A stretch of 15,698 nt of DNA from JBOHHM01 sp050725495 (GCA_050725495.1 JBOHHM010000271.1:1-15698); one strand, 5' to 3'; shown: positions 1-8,022, counted from the stretch's first letter. The notes: generated by a model from the letters alone, not told the origin. Numbers and translations: made by a program.

Positions 1-725
1 CCTTCGACCTGCCGGGCACCACCCGCGATGCGATCACCGTGCCTTTCGAGCGCGATGGCCAGCGTTTCGAGCTGATCGACACCGCCGGTTTGCGCCGCAA
101 GGGCAAGGTGTTCGAGGCGATCGAGAAATTCTCGGTGGTTAAGACCTTGCAGGCGATCGAGTCGGCCAATGTCGTGCTGCTGTTGCTGGACGCCACGCAG
201 GGCGTGACTGACCAGGACGCGCACATTGCGGGCTATGTTTTGGAGAGCGGCCGCGCGGTGGTGCTGGCGGTCAACAAGTGGGATGCGGTGGACGACTACC
301 AGCGTGAGATGGTGCAGCGCTCCATCGAAACCCGGCTGGCCTTCCTCAAATTTGCCACGATCCACTTCATTTCGGCCAAGAAGCGGCAGGGTCTGGGGCC
401 CGTCTGGGCTTCCATTGCCCAGGCGCACAAGGCGGCCACCTGCAAGATGTCGACGCCGGTGCTGACCCGCTTGCTGCTGGAGGCCGTGCAGTTCCAGTCG
501 CCCAAGCGGGCCGGCATGTTCCGGCCCAAGCTGCGCTATGCCCACCAGGGCGGCATGAATCCACCCGTGATCGTGATCCACGGCAATTCGCTGGAGCACG
601 TCACTGACGCCTACAAGCGCTTCCTGGAAGGCCGGTTCCGCAAGGAGTTCGACCTGGTGGGCACGCCGCTGCGCATTGAGATGAAGACTTCGCGCAATCC
701 CTACGCCGACAAGGAGTCGGGCTGA
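1..725 (+). CDS. der: GTPase Der (EngA), C-terminal part, 5' end outside window
   Basis: Der is an essential double-GTPase that helps assemble the 50S ribosomal subunit. The reading frame is open from base 3, so the gene starts before the window. What remains is the end of the second G domain and the C-terminal KH-like domain. Visible motifs are PGTTRDAI (G2 region) at the very start, DTAGLRRKGKV (G3/switch II), NKWD (G4) and SAKKRQG (G5). The KH-like part follows, with the family-typical RPKLRYAHQGG and PPVIVIHGN segments, and the protein ends in RNPYADKESG. About 240 residues are visible, against roughly 450-490 for complete Der. The first G domain and the second P-loop are missing only because of the window edge. 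The next gene, hfq, starts 117 bp downstream. Identification is secure from motif order and the KH domain. Confidence 0.96.
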   Translation, partial: FDLPGTTRDAITVPFERDGQRFELIDTAGLRRKGKVFEAIEKFSVVKTLQAIESANVVLLLLDATQGVTDQDAHIAGYVLESGRAVVLAVNKWDAVDDYQREMVQRSIETRLAFLKFATIHFISAKKRQGLGPVWASIAQAHKAATCKMSTPVLTRLLLEAVQFQSPKRAGMFRPKLRYAHQGGMNPPVIVIHGNSLEHVTDAYKRFLEGRFRKEFDLVGTPLRIEMKTSRNPYADKESG

Positions 726-775
726 GCTGCAATGGTGTTCCGCCAACGCTGGCAAGGGATTCGAGGGCTGCGCGC

Positions 776-803
776 TTGCACTGCAGCTGTGCTGTGGTAA
801 GGT
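776..803 (+). promoter_or_regulatory. Possible hfq promoter (weak sigma-70-like match)
   Basis: In the 117-bp gap between der and hfq, TTGCAC (776-781) and TAAGGT (798-803) are separated by 16 bp and lie about 40 bp upstream of the hfq start. Each hexamer matches the consensus at only three positions. This is a candidate chosen by location rather than a strong prediction. Confidence 0.25.
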
Positions 804-842
804 GTGACTTCCAACAACATTTTCTTGAACACGGAGAATATC

Positions 843-1097
843 GTGAGCAACAAAGGGCAACTACTACAAGACCCCTTCCTCAATGCCTTGCGTCGTGAGC
901 ATGTGCCGGTGTCGATTTACCTGGTCAACGGCATCAAGCTCCAGGGTCAGATTGAGTCTTTTGACCAGTATGTCGTGCTGCTGCGCAACACGGTGACGCA
1001 GATGGTGTACAAGCATGCCATCTCGACCATCGTGCCGGGACGAGCCGTGAGTTTTTCCGCGGCGGAAGGCGCCGAGCCTGCTAGCGGTGCCGCCTGA
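843..1097 (+). CDS. hfq: RNA-binding chaperone Hfq
   Basis: Hfq forms a ring-shaped Sm-like hexamer that pairs small RNAs with mRNAs. The 84-residue protein is nearly collinear with E. coli Hfq: QDPFLNALRRE at residues 9-19, the Sm1 region VSIYLVNGIKLQGQIESFDQ (23-42), and the Sm2 motif YKHAIST at 56-62, whose YKH is the signature of the proximal RNA-binding face. The C-terminal tail after about residue 68 is short and Ala/Gly/Glu rich. I chose the GTG at 843 because GGAG lies at 833-836 with a 6-nt spacer and because the protein then begins SNKGQ, as in relatives. An upstream in-frame ACG/ATG-less extension would add 13 unconserved residues. hflX follows 61 bp downstream, the usual arrangement in proteobacteria. 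Confidence 0.97.
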   Translation: MSNKGQLLQDPFLNALRREHVPVSIYLVNGIKLQGQIESFDQYVVLLRNTVTQMVYKHAISTIVPGRAVSFSAAEGAEPASGAA

Positions 1098-1158
1098 TTT
1101 TGCAGGCTGTTTGTTCCTGTGGAACCAGGGCGGCGAGTGCAACCCCTGATTCGCTGAC

Positions 1159-2337
1159 TTGAATTTGCCCGATTCGCTTGATCGACAGCCCGCTCCGGTT
1201 CTTCTGGTGGGGGTTGATTTTGGTTTGCCGCATTTTGACGGCGAGCTCGAAGAGCTGGGCCTACTGGCGCAAACAGCCGGGCTGAAGCCGGTCGCTCGCC
1301 TCACCTGCAAGCGCAAGGCGCCTGACGCTGCACTGTTCGTAGGCAGCGGCAAGGCGAACGAAATCAAGCAGTTGGCGCAGGCCCAGGGCGCCACCGAGGT
1401 GCTGTTTGACCAGGCCTTGAGTCCGGCTCAGCAGCGCAATCTTGAGCGCGAACTGAACCTGCCGGTCAACGACCGGACACTGCTGATCCTGGAAATCTTT
1501 GCCCAGCGTGCGCGCAGCCACGAAGGCAAGCTCCAGGTCGAGCTGGCCCGTCTGCAGTACCTGAGCACCCGGCTGGTGCGGCGCTGGTCCCACCTGGAGC
1601 GCCAGCGAGGCGGCCTCGGCACGCGGGGCGGCCCCGGCGAGACCCAGATCGAACTGGACCGCCGCATGATTGGCGAGGCCATCAAGCGGACCCGGGAGCG
1701 TTTGCAAAGGGTCAAGCGTCAGCGCCACACCCAGCGGCGCCAGCGCGAGCGGCGCGACACCTTCAACATTTCGCTGGTCGGCTACACCAATGCGGGCAAG
1801 TCCACGCTGTTCAATGCGCTGGTGAAAGCCCGGGCCTATGTGGCCGACCAGTTGTTTGCCACGCTGGACACGACCACGCGCCACCTCTATCTGGGCGAGG
1901 CGGGGCGATCCGTGTCTTTGTCCGACACGGTGGGATTTATCCGCGACTTGCCGCACGGGCTGATCGACGCCTTCCGCGCGACGCTGCAGGAAGCGGCAGA
2001 CGCTGACCTGTTGCTGCATGTGGTGGACGCATCCAACCCCAACCATCCCGAGCAGATTGGCGAGGTGCAGCGGGTGCTGGCGGAAATCGGCGCGATGAAT
2101 GTGCCGCAGCTTTTGGTGTTCAACAAACTCGACGCCCTTGAGAAAGGGCAGCGGCCGCTGCAATTGCACGACATGTTTGACATGGACGGCGTGCGCGTTC
2201 CGCGTTGGTTTGTCAGTGCTTGCAGCGGCGAGGGCCTGGCCGGGCTGCGCCAGCAACTGGCCGACACTGCGGCCAGCAAGGCGGCATTCGCGGAGTCCCC
2301 GGAGCATGTCCCTGAATTTCATGAGACCGCTGGCTGA
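1159..2337 (+). CDS. hflX: GTPase HflX, ribosome-associated
   Basis: HflX is a translational GTPase-family protein that binds the 50S subunit and splits stalled or heat-damaged ribosomes. The 392-residue protein has the N-terminal HflX domain (about residues 15-195, including RGGPGETQIELDRR), which ends in a basic helical linker. The G domain follows, with GYTNAGKST (208-216), DTVGFIRDLPH (256-266) and NKLD (322-325). It is slightly shorter than E. coli HflX (426 residues), mainly at the ends. The start is uncertain. TTG at 1159 is the first possible start after an in-frame TGA at 1147, but no Shine-Dalgarno sequence precedes it. A GTG at 1207 (codon 17, just before GVDFGLPHFD) is the main alternative. 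The gene lies between hfq and hflK as in E. coli. Function is secure; the start is not. Confidence 0.94.
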   Translation: MNLPDSLDRQPAPVLLVGVDFGLPHFDGELEELGLLAQTAGLKPVARLTCKRKAPDAALFVGSGKANEIKQLAQAQGATEVLFDQALSPAQQRNLERELNLPVNDRTLLILEIFAQRARSHEGKLQVELARLQYLSTRLVRRWSHLERQRGGLGTRGGPGETQIELDRRMIGEAIKRTRERLQRVKRQRHTQRRQRERRDTFNISLVGYTNAGKSTLFNALVKARAYVADQLFATLDTTTRHLYLGEAGRSVSLSDTVGFIRDLPHGLIDAFRATLQEAADADLLLHVVDASNPNHPEQIGEVQRVLAEIGAMNVPQLLVFNKLDALEKGQRPLQLHDMFDMDGVRVPRWFVSACSGEGLAGLRQQLADTAASKAAFAESPEHVPEFHETAG

Positions 2338-2379
2338 TTGTGCACAATCCGGTTACGACATAAAAAGAGACGCAAGCGC

Positions 2380-3759
2380 ATGAATCTCAATCTAAGGGCC
2401 CTCAGGTGGGCCGAGTTGCAAGGCCGCATCAGGGGCATGTTCAATTTGAATGACCCCCGGTGGGGGCGGGGTGACGACAAGCCCGCCGAGGGCGGCGATG
2501 CCAATGCGCCCAAGCCGGACGAGCCGCCTGCGCCCGGGCCGCAGCCCAACGGCCAGGGGCGCGGCCAGGGCCCGAATCAAGGACCGCCCGATCTGGATGA
2601 GCTCTGGCGCGACTTCAACCGCAAGCTGGGCGGATTGTTCGGTGGGGTCAGCGGACGTGGCCCCAGTGGCAGCGGTCCGGGCAATGGCAGCTATCAGCCT
2701 AACATGAAGAGTGCGGGCATGGGCGTCGGACTGGTCGCCGGCGTGGTTGTGCTGATCTGGCTGGGTACCGGGTTCTTCATCGTTCAGGAAGGCCAGCAGG
2801 CCGTCATCACCCAGTTTGGCAAATACAAGTCGACGGTGGGGGCCGGTTTCAACTGGCGCCTGCCTTATCCGGTCCAGCGTCATGAACTGGTGTTCGTGAC
2901 CCAGATCCGTTCGGTCGATGTGGGTCGCGACACGGTGATCAAGGCCACCGGTTTGCGCGAATCGGCGATGCTGACGGAAGACGAAAACATCGTGGAGATC
3001 AAGTTTGCCGTTCAGTACCGTCTGAACGATGCGCGGGCTTATCTGTTTGAAAGCAAGAACCCGGCGGAGGCCGTGGTTCAGGCTGCGGAAACGGCGGTGC
3101 GCGAGGTGGTGGGCAAGATGCGCATGGACACGGCGCTGGCGGAAGAGCGCGACCAGATTGCGCCCCGGGTTCGCAGCCTGATGCAGACCATCCTGGACCG
3201 CTACAAGGTCGGGGTGGAAGTGGTGGGGATCAATCTGCAGCAAGGCGGCGTGCGCCCGCCCGAGCAGGTGCAGGCGGCGTTTGACGATGTGCTCAAGGCG
3301 GGCCAGGAGCGCGAACGCGCCAAGAACGAGGCTCAGGCCTATGCCAACGACGTGATCCCGCGCGCCGGCGGCTCGGCCTCCCGCCTGAAAGAGGAGTCCG
3401 AGGCCTACAAGGCTCGCATCGTGGCGCAGGCCCAGGGTGACGCGCAGCGTTTTCGCGCGGTGCTGGCCGAGTACCAAAAGGCGCCGCAGGTCACGCGCGA
3501 TCGCATGTACCTGGACGCGATGCAGCAGATTTACGGCAACGTCACCAAGGTTCTGGTCGAGTCGCGCCAGGGTTCCAATCTGCTGTATCTCCCGCTGGAC
3601 AAGATCATGCAAATGTCGGCGCCAGCCGGGGCAGCTACCGACGCCTCGACGCTCCCCGGCGCAGCGCCACCGCCAGCCCCGGCGGCGCCGACGCCTTTGC
3701 CGAGCACCGATGCACGTGCGCGCGATGGATCGCGCACGCGCGAGCGCGAATCACGCTAG
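2380..3759 (+). CDS. hflK: FtsH protease regulator HflK (SPFH/prohibitin family)
   Basis: HflK forms with HflC a large periplasm-facing membrane complex that surrounds and modulates the FtsH protease. From the ATG at 2380 the protein has 459 residues. A Pro/Gly-rich cytoplasmic N-terminus carries the family-typical GPPDLDEL (68-75) and KLGGLFGG. One transmembrane segment lies at about 114-136, then the SPFH domain beginning near FFIVQEGQQAVITQFGKY, a helical coiled-coil region rich in Ala/Glu/Arg, and an unconserved Pro/Ala tail (about 413-459). ATG 2380 has AGAGA about 10 nt upstream. A second in-frame ATG at 2437 would start the protein at MFNLNDPRWGRG, which is also plausible. hflC begins 10 bp downstream, so the two are almost certainly co-translated. 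Confidence 0.93.
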   Translation: MNLNLRALRWAELQGRIRGMFNLNDPRWGRGDDKPAEGGDANAPKPDEPPAPGPQPNGQGRGQGPNQGPPDLDELWRDFNRKLGGLFGGVSGRGPSGSGPGNGSYQPNMKSAGMGVGLVAGVVVLIWLGTGFFIVQEGQQAVITQFGKYKSTVGAGFNWRLPYPVQRHELVFVTQIRSVDVGRDTVIKATGLRESAMLTEDENIVEIKFAVQYRLNDARAYLFESKNPAEAVVQAAETAVREVVGKMRMDTALAEERDQIAPRVRSLMQTILDRYKVGVEVVGINLQQGGVRPPEQVQAAFDDVLKAGQERERAKNEAQAYANDVIPRAGGSASRLKEESEAYKARIVAQAQGDAQRFRAVLAEYQKAPQVTRDRMYLDAMQQIYGNVTKVLVESRQGSNLLYLPLDKIMQMSAPAGAATDASTLPGAAPPPAPAAPTPLPSTDARARDGSRTRERESR

Positions 3760-3769
3760 GGAGTAGATC

Positions 3770-4669
3770 GTGAACAGAATTGGTTTTATTGCTTCTTCCT
3801 TCCTGGTGGTGCTGGCGCTGCTGAGCTCGATGCTGTTCGTTGTGGACCAGCGGCAGTTCGGCGTGGTCTATGCGCTCGGGCAGATCAAGGAAGTGATCAC
3901 CGAGCCGGGGCTGAATTTCAAGCTGCCGCCGCCGTTCCAAAACGTGTCCTACATCGACAAGCGCCTGCTGACGCTGGACAGCACCGATACCGAGCCCATG
4001 CTGACGGCGGAAAAGCAGCGCGTCGTGATCGACTGGTTTGTGCGCTGGAGGATCACGGATCCGTCCGAGTACATCCGCAACGTGGGGCTGGACGAAAACG
4101 CCGGCGCGACCCAGCTCAACCGCGTGGTGCGCAACGCGTTCCAGGAGGAAGTCAACAAGCGCACCGTCAAGGAGCTGTTGTCGCTCAAGCGCGAGGCCCT
4201 GATGTCGGATGTGAAGCGCGAGGTGCTGGAGGCCGTGCGCGGCGCCAAGCCCTGGGGCGTGGATGTGGTGGACGTGCGGATCACGCGGGTGGACTACGTG
4301 GATGCGATCACCGAGTCGGTCTACCGCCGCATGGAGGCCGAGCGCAAGCGCGTGGCCAACGAGCTGCGCTCCACCGGGGCGGCTGTGGGGGAAAAAATCC
4401 GTGCCGATGCCGACCGCCAGCGTGAAGTGATCGTGGCCAACGCCTACCGTGACGCCCAGAAGATCAAGGGCGAGGGCGATGCCGAGGCGGCCCGCATTTA
4501 TGGCGAAGCCTTTGGCCGCGACCCCCAGTTCGCGCAGTTCTACCGCAGCTTGGAGGCCTATAAATCCAGCTTCGGCAAGAAGAGTGACGTGATAGTGCTG
4601 GACCCGTCCTCGTCCGAGTTCTTCAAGATCTTCCGTGGCAGCAGCGCTCCCGTGCCTGCGAAGAAATAG
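3770..4669 (+). CDS. hflC: FtsH protease regulator HflC (SPFH/prohibitin family)
   Basis: HflC is the partner of HflK in the FtsH-associated membrane complex. The 299-residue protein starts with an N-terminal signal-anchor helix (about residues 4-25). The SPFH domain follows, with DQRQFGVVYALGQI, EPGLNFKLPPPF, DWFVRWRITDP and a helical Arg/Glu-rich segment containing RSTGAAVGEKIRADADRQ. The C-terminus has the hallmark GEGDAEAARIY and FYRSLEAYK. Start choice: GTG at 3770 with GGGAG at 3760-3764 and a 5-nt spacer, 10 bp after the hflK stop. Length matches typical HflC, although it lacks the extra residues of the E. coli protein (334). The stop codon is followed after 3 bp by the DUF2065 gene, so hflK, hflC and that gene form a tight operon. 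Confidence 0.96.
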   Translation: MNRIGFIASSFLVVLALLSSMLFVVDQRQFGVVYALGQIKEVITEPGLNFKLPPPFQNVSYIDKRLLTLDSTDTEPMLTAEKQRVVIDWFVRWRITDPSEYIRNVGLDENAGATQLNRVVRNAFQEEVNKRTVKELLSLKREALMSDVKREVLEAVRGAKPWGVDVVDVRITRVDYVDAITESVYRRMEAERKRVANELRSTGAAVGEKIRADADRQREVIVANAYRDAQKIKGEGDAEAARIYGEAFGRDPQFAQFYRSLEAYKSSFGKKSDVIVLDPSSSEFFKIFRGSSAPVPAKK

Positions 4670-4672
4670 GTC

Positions 4673-4861
4673 TTGGACAGCGATACCTTCTGGACGGCGC
4701 TTGCTCTGGTGCTGGTGATCGAGGGGCTGCTGCCGTTGCTCTCGCCTGGCCGCTGGCGGCGCATGTTCCAGCAGATCATGCAGCTGCACGATGGCCAGAT
4801 CCGCTTCTTTGGCCTGTGCAGCATCCTGGCCGGCCTGTTGCTGATTTGGATGCTGGCCTAA
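4673..4861 (+). CDS. DUF2065 small inner-membrane protein (YjeT-like)
   Basis: This 62-residue protein belongs to the DUF2065/YjeT family, whose function is unknown. Two hydrophobic helices, about residues 7-24 (family pattern ALALVLVIEGLLPLLSP) and 44-61, flank a short basic loop (GRWRRMF), so a helical hairpin in the inner membrane is expected. Translation probably starts at TTG 4673, only 3 bp after the hflC stop, consistent with translational coupling. No ATG is available upstream in frame, and the next ATG would remove the first helix. E. coli also has its homologue yjeT between hflC and purA, so the position supports the assignment and suggests a role linked to HflKC or FtsH. That last point is inference. 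Confidence 0.88.
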   Translation: MDSDTFWTALALVLVIEGLLPLLSPGRWRRMFQQIMQLHDGQIRFFGLCSILAGLLLIWMLA

Positions 4862-4881
4862 AAGGCGGCCTGCAAGCCCGG

Positions 4882-4887
4882 TAGAAT
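4882..4887 (+). promoter_or_regulatory. Possible -10 element upstream of hisZ
   Basis: TAGAAT at 4882-4887 matches the sigma-70 -10 consensus in five of six positions and lies 27 nt before the hisZ start, in the 53-bp gap after the DUF2065 gene. No recognisable -35 box sits at the proper distance, so this is a weak call. Confidence 0.3.
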
Positions 4888-4914
4888 CACGTTTTCAACA
4901 GCCTCCCCATCCCC

Positions 4915-6063
4915 ATGTCTGCCTGGGTCCTGCCGGATCACATCGCCGATGTTTTGCCTTCCGAGGCCCGGCACATCGAAGAAGTCCGCCGCGAATTGCT
5001 CGATACGGCCCGTAGCTACGGCTACGAGCTGGTCATGCCGCCTCTGTTGGAGCACCTGGAGTCCCTGCTCACGGGCACCGGCGAAGCGCTGGATTTGCAG
5101 ACCTTCAAGCTGGTCGATCAGCTCTCGGGGCGCATGATGGGCCTGCGCGCCGATACCACGCCACAGGTGGCCCGCATCGATGCCCACCTGCTCAACCGCA
5201 GCGGCGTGGCCCGCCTGTGCTACTGCGGCCCGGTGCTGCACACCCGTCCCGACCGGCCGCACGCCACGCGCGAGCCCTTGCAGTTTGGCGCCGAAATCTA
5301 CGGCCATGCAGGCCACGAGGCCGACCTGGAAGCCTTGCTGCTGGCACTCGACAGCCTGAAGGCGGCACAGGTTCAGGACCTGAGCGTGGACATGGGCGAT
5401 GCCCGTATCGTGCGCTCCTTGCTCGCCGGCGTACCGGTGGACGCGGGCACGCTGGCTCAGGTGCATGCGGCGCTGGCGGCCAAGGACAGCAGTGAACTGG
5501 CCGCGCTGACCCAGGGATTCCCGGCCGCCTCGCGCGAGGCCCTGCTCGCGCTGGTGCAGCTCTATGGCGACGAACAGGTGCTGGTCGAGGCTGAAAAGGC
5601 CATGAAGTCCACGCCGATCGTGCGTGAGGCGCTGTCCAATTTGAAGTGGCTGGCCGCTCATCTGAACGGTGCCAAGGTCACTTTTGACCTGGCCGATCTG
5701 CGCGGTTATGCCTACTACAGCGGGGCCCGCTTTGCCATCTATGCCCAGGGTGCCAGCGGCGCCCTGGTGCGCGGCGGCCGCTATGACGAAGTGGGGGCGG
5801 TGTTTGGCCGCAACCGGCCGGCCGTGGGCTTCAGCCTTGACGTCAAGGAACTCGTGGGCGTGGTCGCCCCGCGCCCGCTCAGGGCGGCGATTCGGGCGCC
5901 CTGGGGTGAAGCGGCGGATCTGCGCGCGGCCATTGCCTCGCTGCGCAGCCGCGGCGAAACCGTGGTCTGCGTGCTGCCGGGCCACGAGAGTGAAGTCGAT
6001 GAATTCCATTGCAACCGCGAGCTGGTGCAGGCCGCGGGGCAGTGGATCGTGAAAGCCATTTGA
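4915..6063 (+). CDS. hisZ: ATP phosphoribosyltransferase regulatory subunit HisZ
   Basis: HisZ is a catalytically dead paralogue of histidyl-tRNA synthetase. It forms a hetero-octamer with short-form HisG and is needed for the first step of histidine synthesis and its feedback control. The 382-residue protein has the class II fold. Visible motifs are LPDHIADVLPSEARHIEEVRR at the start, RADTTPQVAR (78-87), a motif 2-like region around YCGPVLHT and LQFGAEIYG (122-130), RGYAYYSG (263-270) in place of the HisRS RGLDYYTG, and a motif 3-like GGRYDEVG with GFSLDVKEL. It lacks the C-terminal anticodon-binding domain of true HisRS, which favours HisZ. ATG 4915 begins the conserved SAWVLPD but has almost no Shine-Dalgarno sequence. 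purA follows after 11 bp. hisG is not in the window. The placement upstream of purA joins two nucleotide-related pathways. Confidence 0.94.
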   Translation: MSAWVLPDHIADVLPSEARHIEEVRRELLDTARSYGYELVMPPLLEHLESLLTGTGEALDLQTFKLVDQLSGRMMGLRADTTPQVARIDAHLLNRSGVARLCYCGPVLHTRPDRPHATREPLQFGAEIYGHAGHEADLEALLLALDSLKAAQVQDLSVDMGDARIVRSLLAGVPVDAGTLAQVHAALAAKDSSELAALTQGFPAASREALLALVQLYGDEQVLVEAEKAMKSTPIVREALSNLKWLAAHLNGAKVTFDLADLRGYAYYSGARFAIYAQGASGALVRGGRYDEVGAVFGRNRPAVGFSLDVKELVGVVAPRPLRAAIRAPWGEAADLRAAIASLRSRGETVVCVLPGHESEVDEFHCNRELVQAAGQWIVKAI

Positions 6064-6074
6064 GAGAGTTTGAG

Positions 6075-7406
6075 ATGAACACAACCAAAGGACGCAACGT
6101 CGTCGTCGTCGGCACCCAATGGGGCGACGAAGGCAAGGGCAAGCTGGTCGACTGGCTGACCGAAAGCGCGCAGGGCGTGGTGCGCTTCCAGGGCGGCCAC
6201 AACGCCGGCCACACGCTGGTGATCAACGGCGTCAAGACCGCGCTGCACCTGATTCCCAGCGGCATCATGCGTCCCGGCGTCAAGTGCTACATCGGCAACG
6301 GCGTCGTGCTGTCGGCCGCCAAGTTGCTCGAGGAAATCGAGGGCTTGGAAAAAGCCGGTGTCGAGGTGCGTTCGCGCCTGCGCATCAGCGAGGCCTGTCC
6401 GCTGATCCTGCCATTTCATGCGGCGCTGGACGTGGCGCGCGAAGCGGCGCGCGAGAAGGGTGGCAACGTCAAAATCGGCACGACGGGCCGCGGCATTGGC
6501 CCGGCCTACGAGGACAAGATCGCCCGCCGCGCGCTGCGCGTGCAGGACCTCAAGCACCCGGAGCGCTTTGCCGCCAAGCTGCGCGATCTGCTGGACTTGC
6601 ACAACCATGTGCTGACCACCTACCTGGATGCGCCGGCCGTCGATTTCGACTCCGTTTACGCCGAAGCCATGCGTCATGCCCAGCTGTTGAAGCCCATGAT
6701 GGCCGACGTCTCGCGCGAGCTCAACGAGGCGCACCTGCATGGCGACAACCTGCTGTTCGAAGGCGCCCAGGGCACCTTGCTCGACGTGGACCACGGCACC
6801 TATCCGTTCGTCACCTCCAGCAACTGCGTGGCCGGCAACGCCGCGGCGGGCGCCGGTGTCGGGCCCGGCATGCTGCACTACATCCTGGGCATCACCAAGG
6901 CCTATTGCACCCGCGTCGGCGGCGGCCCCTTCCCCACCGAACTCGACTGGGAAACGCCCGGCACAGTCGGTTATCACCTGAGCACCGTGGGGGCTGAAAA
7001 AGGCGTGACCACGGGGCGCAGCCGCCGTTGTGGCTGGTTCGATGCGGCGCTGCTCAAGCGCTCGGCCCAGGTCAATGGCCTGTCGGGCCTGTGCATCACC
7101 AAGCTCGACGTGCTCGACGGCATCAAGGAACTGCTGCTGTGCACCGGCTACGAGCTCGACGGCGAGCTGATCGACATCCTGCCCATGGGCGCCGACGAGA
7201 TCGCGCGCTGCAAGCCGGTCTATGAAACCCTGGAAGGCTGGAGCGAATCCACCGTCGGTGTCACGCAGTACGACAAGCTGCCGGTCAACGCGCGCCTGTA
7301 CCTGCAGCGCATCGAGCAGGTGACCGGTGTGCCGATCGACATGATCTCCACCAGCCCGGACCGCGACCACACCATCATGATGCGCCATCCCTATCTGGCG
7401 GATTAG
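6075..7406 (+). CDS. purA: Adenylosuccinate synthetase
   Basis: PurA makes adenylosuccinate from IMP, aspartate and GTP, the first committed step to AMP, in the cytoplasm. The 443-residue protein shows GTQWGDEGKGK (13-23), with the catalytic Asp at 18, and GGHNAGH (40-46), with the catalytic His at 46 by alignment to E. coli Asp13 and His41. IGTTGRGIGPAYEDK, FEGAQGTLLDVDHGTYPFVTSSN, TRVGGGPFPTEL, TTGRSRRCGW and TKLDVLDG follow in the expected order. The start at ATG 6075 follows a purine-rich GAGAGAG stretch and is 11 bp after the hisZ stop. An open in-frame extension back to 6009 overlaps hisZ and is unlikely to be used. Length is normal and no key residue is missing. Confidence 0.98.
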   Translation: MNTTKGRNVVVVGTQWGDEGKGKLVDWLTESAQGVVRFQGGHNAGHTLVINGVKTALHLIPSGIMRPGVKCYIGNGVVLSAAKLLEEIEGLEKAGVEVRSRLRISEACPLILPFHAALDVAREAAREKGGNVKIGTTGRGIGPAYEDKIARRALRVQDLKHPERFAAKLRDLLDLHNHVLTTYLDAPAVDFDSVYAEAMRHAQLLKPMMADVSRELNEAHLHGDNLLFEGAQGTLLDVDHGTYPFVTSSNCVAGNAAAGAGVGPGMLHYILGITKAYCTRVGGGPFPTELDWETPGTVGYHLSTVGAEKGVTTGRSRRCGWFDAALLKRSAQVNGLSGLCITKLDVLDGIKELLLCTGYELDGELIDILPMGADEIARCKPVYETLEGWSESTVGVTQYDKLPVNARLYLQRIEQVTGVPIDMISTSPDRDHTIMMRHPYLAD

Positions 7407-7448
7407 CAGTCAAATCAGCCTGTAGCCCATATGTTGCGGGCGCCAAGC

Positions 7449-7465
7449 GCTATTAATTCAGGAGC
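7449..7465. repeat. Degenerate GCTAT-N7-ATAGC element before the phosphoribosyltransferase gene
   Basis: GCTAT at 7449-7453 is followed by seven bases and then GGAGC at 7461-7465, where the intact element has ATAGC. The changed right arm forms part of the Shine-Dalgarno sequence AGGAG of the next gene. The wider 65-bp gap (7407-7471) resembles a dispersed intergenic repeat I recall from Comamonadaceae genomes. Confidence 0.4.
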
Positions 7466-7471
7466 AACCCC

Positions 7472-7996
7472 ATGTTGACGGAAGACGGCAAACACCTGTA
7501 TGTGAGCTACGACGAGTACCACAACCTGATCGAGAAGCTTGCGCTCAAGATCCATCAGTCGGGCTGGCAGTTTGACACCATCCTGTGCCTGGCGCGCGGT
7601 GGCATGCGCCCCGGCGACATCCTCTCGCGCATTTTCGAAAAGCCGCTGGCCATCATGTCGACCAGCTCCTACCGCGCCGATGCCGGCACGGTGCAGGGTC
7701 ATTTGGACATTGCGCGCTTCATCACCACGCCCAAGGGCGAGATCGCCGGCAAGGTGCTGCTGGTGGACGATCTGGCCGATTCCGGCCACACGCTCAACGC
7801 CGTGATCAAGATGCTCAAGACCAGTTACCAGCCGATCACCGAACTGCGCAGCGCGGTGATCTGGACCAAGGGTGTCTCCAGCTTCACGGCCGACTATTCG
7901 GTGGAGTTCCTGCCGACCAATCCCTGGATTCACCAGCCGTTCGAGAGCTACGACACGCTGCGTCCGGAGCAGCTCAAGGCCAAATGGACAGTTTGA
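7472..7996 (+). CDS. Purine-type phosphoribosyltransferase (COG2236-like)
   Basis: The 174-residue protein is a type I phosphoribosyltransferase, the family that transfers a phosphoribosyl group from PRPP to a nucleobase. The PRPP loop VLLVDDLADSGHT lies at residues 95-107, with the two Asp at 99-100. An N-terminal LCLARGGMRPGDILS (39-52) matches the conserved segment after the first strand, and a flexible-loop region around MSTSSYRAD follows. The overall pattern resembles the xanthine/hypoxanthine phosphoribosyltransferases of COG2236, so purine salvage is the likely role, which fits a gene following purA. The exact base cannot be read from the sequence. The start at ATG 7472 has AGGAG at 7460-7464. 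The gene ends 26 bp before an intrinsic terminator, so it closes the hfq-purA gene block. Confidence 0.9.
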   Translation: MLTEDGKHLYVSYDEYHNLIEKLALKIHQSGWQFDTILCLARGGMRPGDILSRIFEKPLAIMSTSSYRADAGTVQGHLDIARFITTPKGEIAGKVLLVDDLADSGHTLNAVIKMLKTSYQPITELRSAVIWTKGVSSFTADYSVEFLPTNPWIHQPFESYDTLRPEQLKAKWTV

Positions 7997-8022
7997 GCGG
8001 CTGATGCGGCACAGACAACGCG

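Noticed and set aside
1113..1125. GTTCC-TGT-GGAAC hairpin between hfq and hflX
   Set aside because: The stem is only 5 bp and has no following T-run, so it is too weak to call a terminator.
3720..3735. Palindrome GCGCGAT-GG-ATCGCGC near the end of hflK
   Set aside because: It is a perfect 7-bp inverted repeat but lies in an Arg-rich coding tail made of GCGC-type codons, where such repeats arise easily. There is no T-run, so it is not a terminator.
2392..4789. Two long minus-strand open frames opposite hflK and hflC
   Set aside because: Antisense shadows of well-identified genes, with no family motifs and no ribosome-binding site.
4853..4872. GGCC-TAAAA-GGC hairpin at the end of the DUF2065 gene
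   Set aside because: The stem is very short and there is no T-run; it is more likely chance at the stop codon.
5781..7388. 535-codon open frame on the minus strand opposite purA and hisZ
   Set aside because: High-GC shadow: the plus-strand genes are unmistakable and the minus translation has no recognisable motifs and is rich in His/Gln/Arg as expected for antisense frames.
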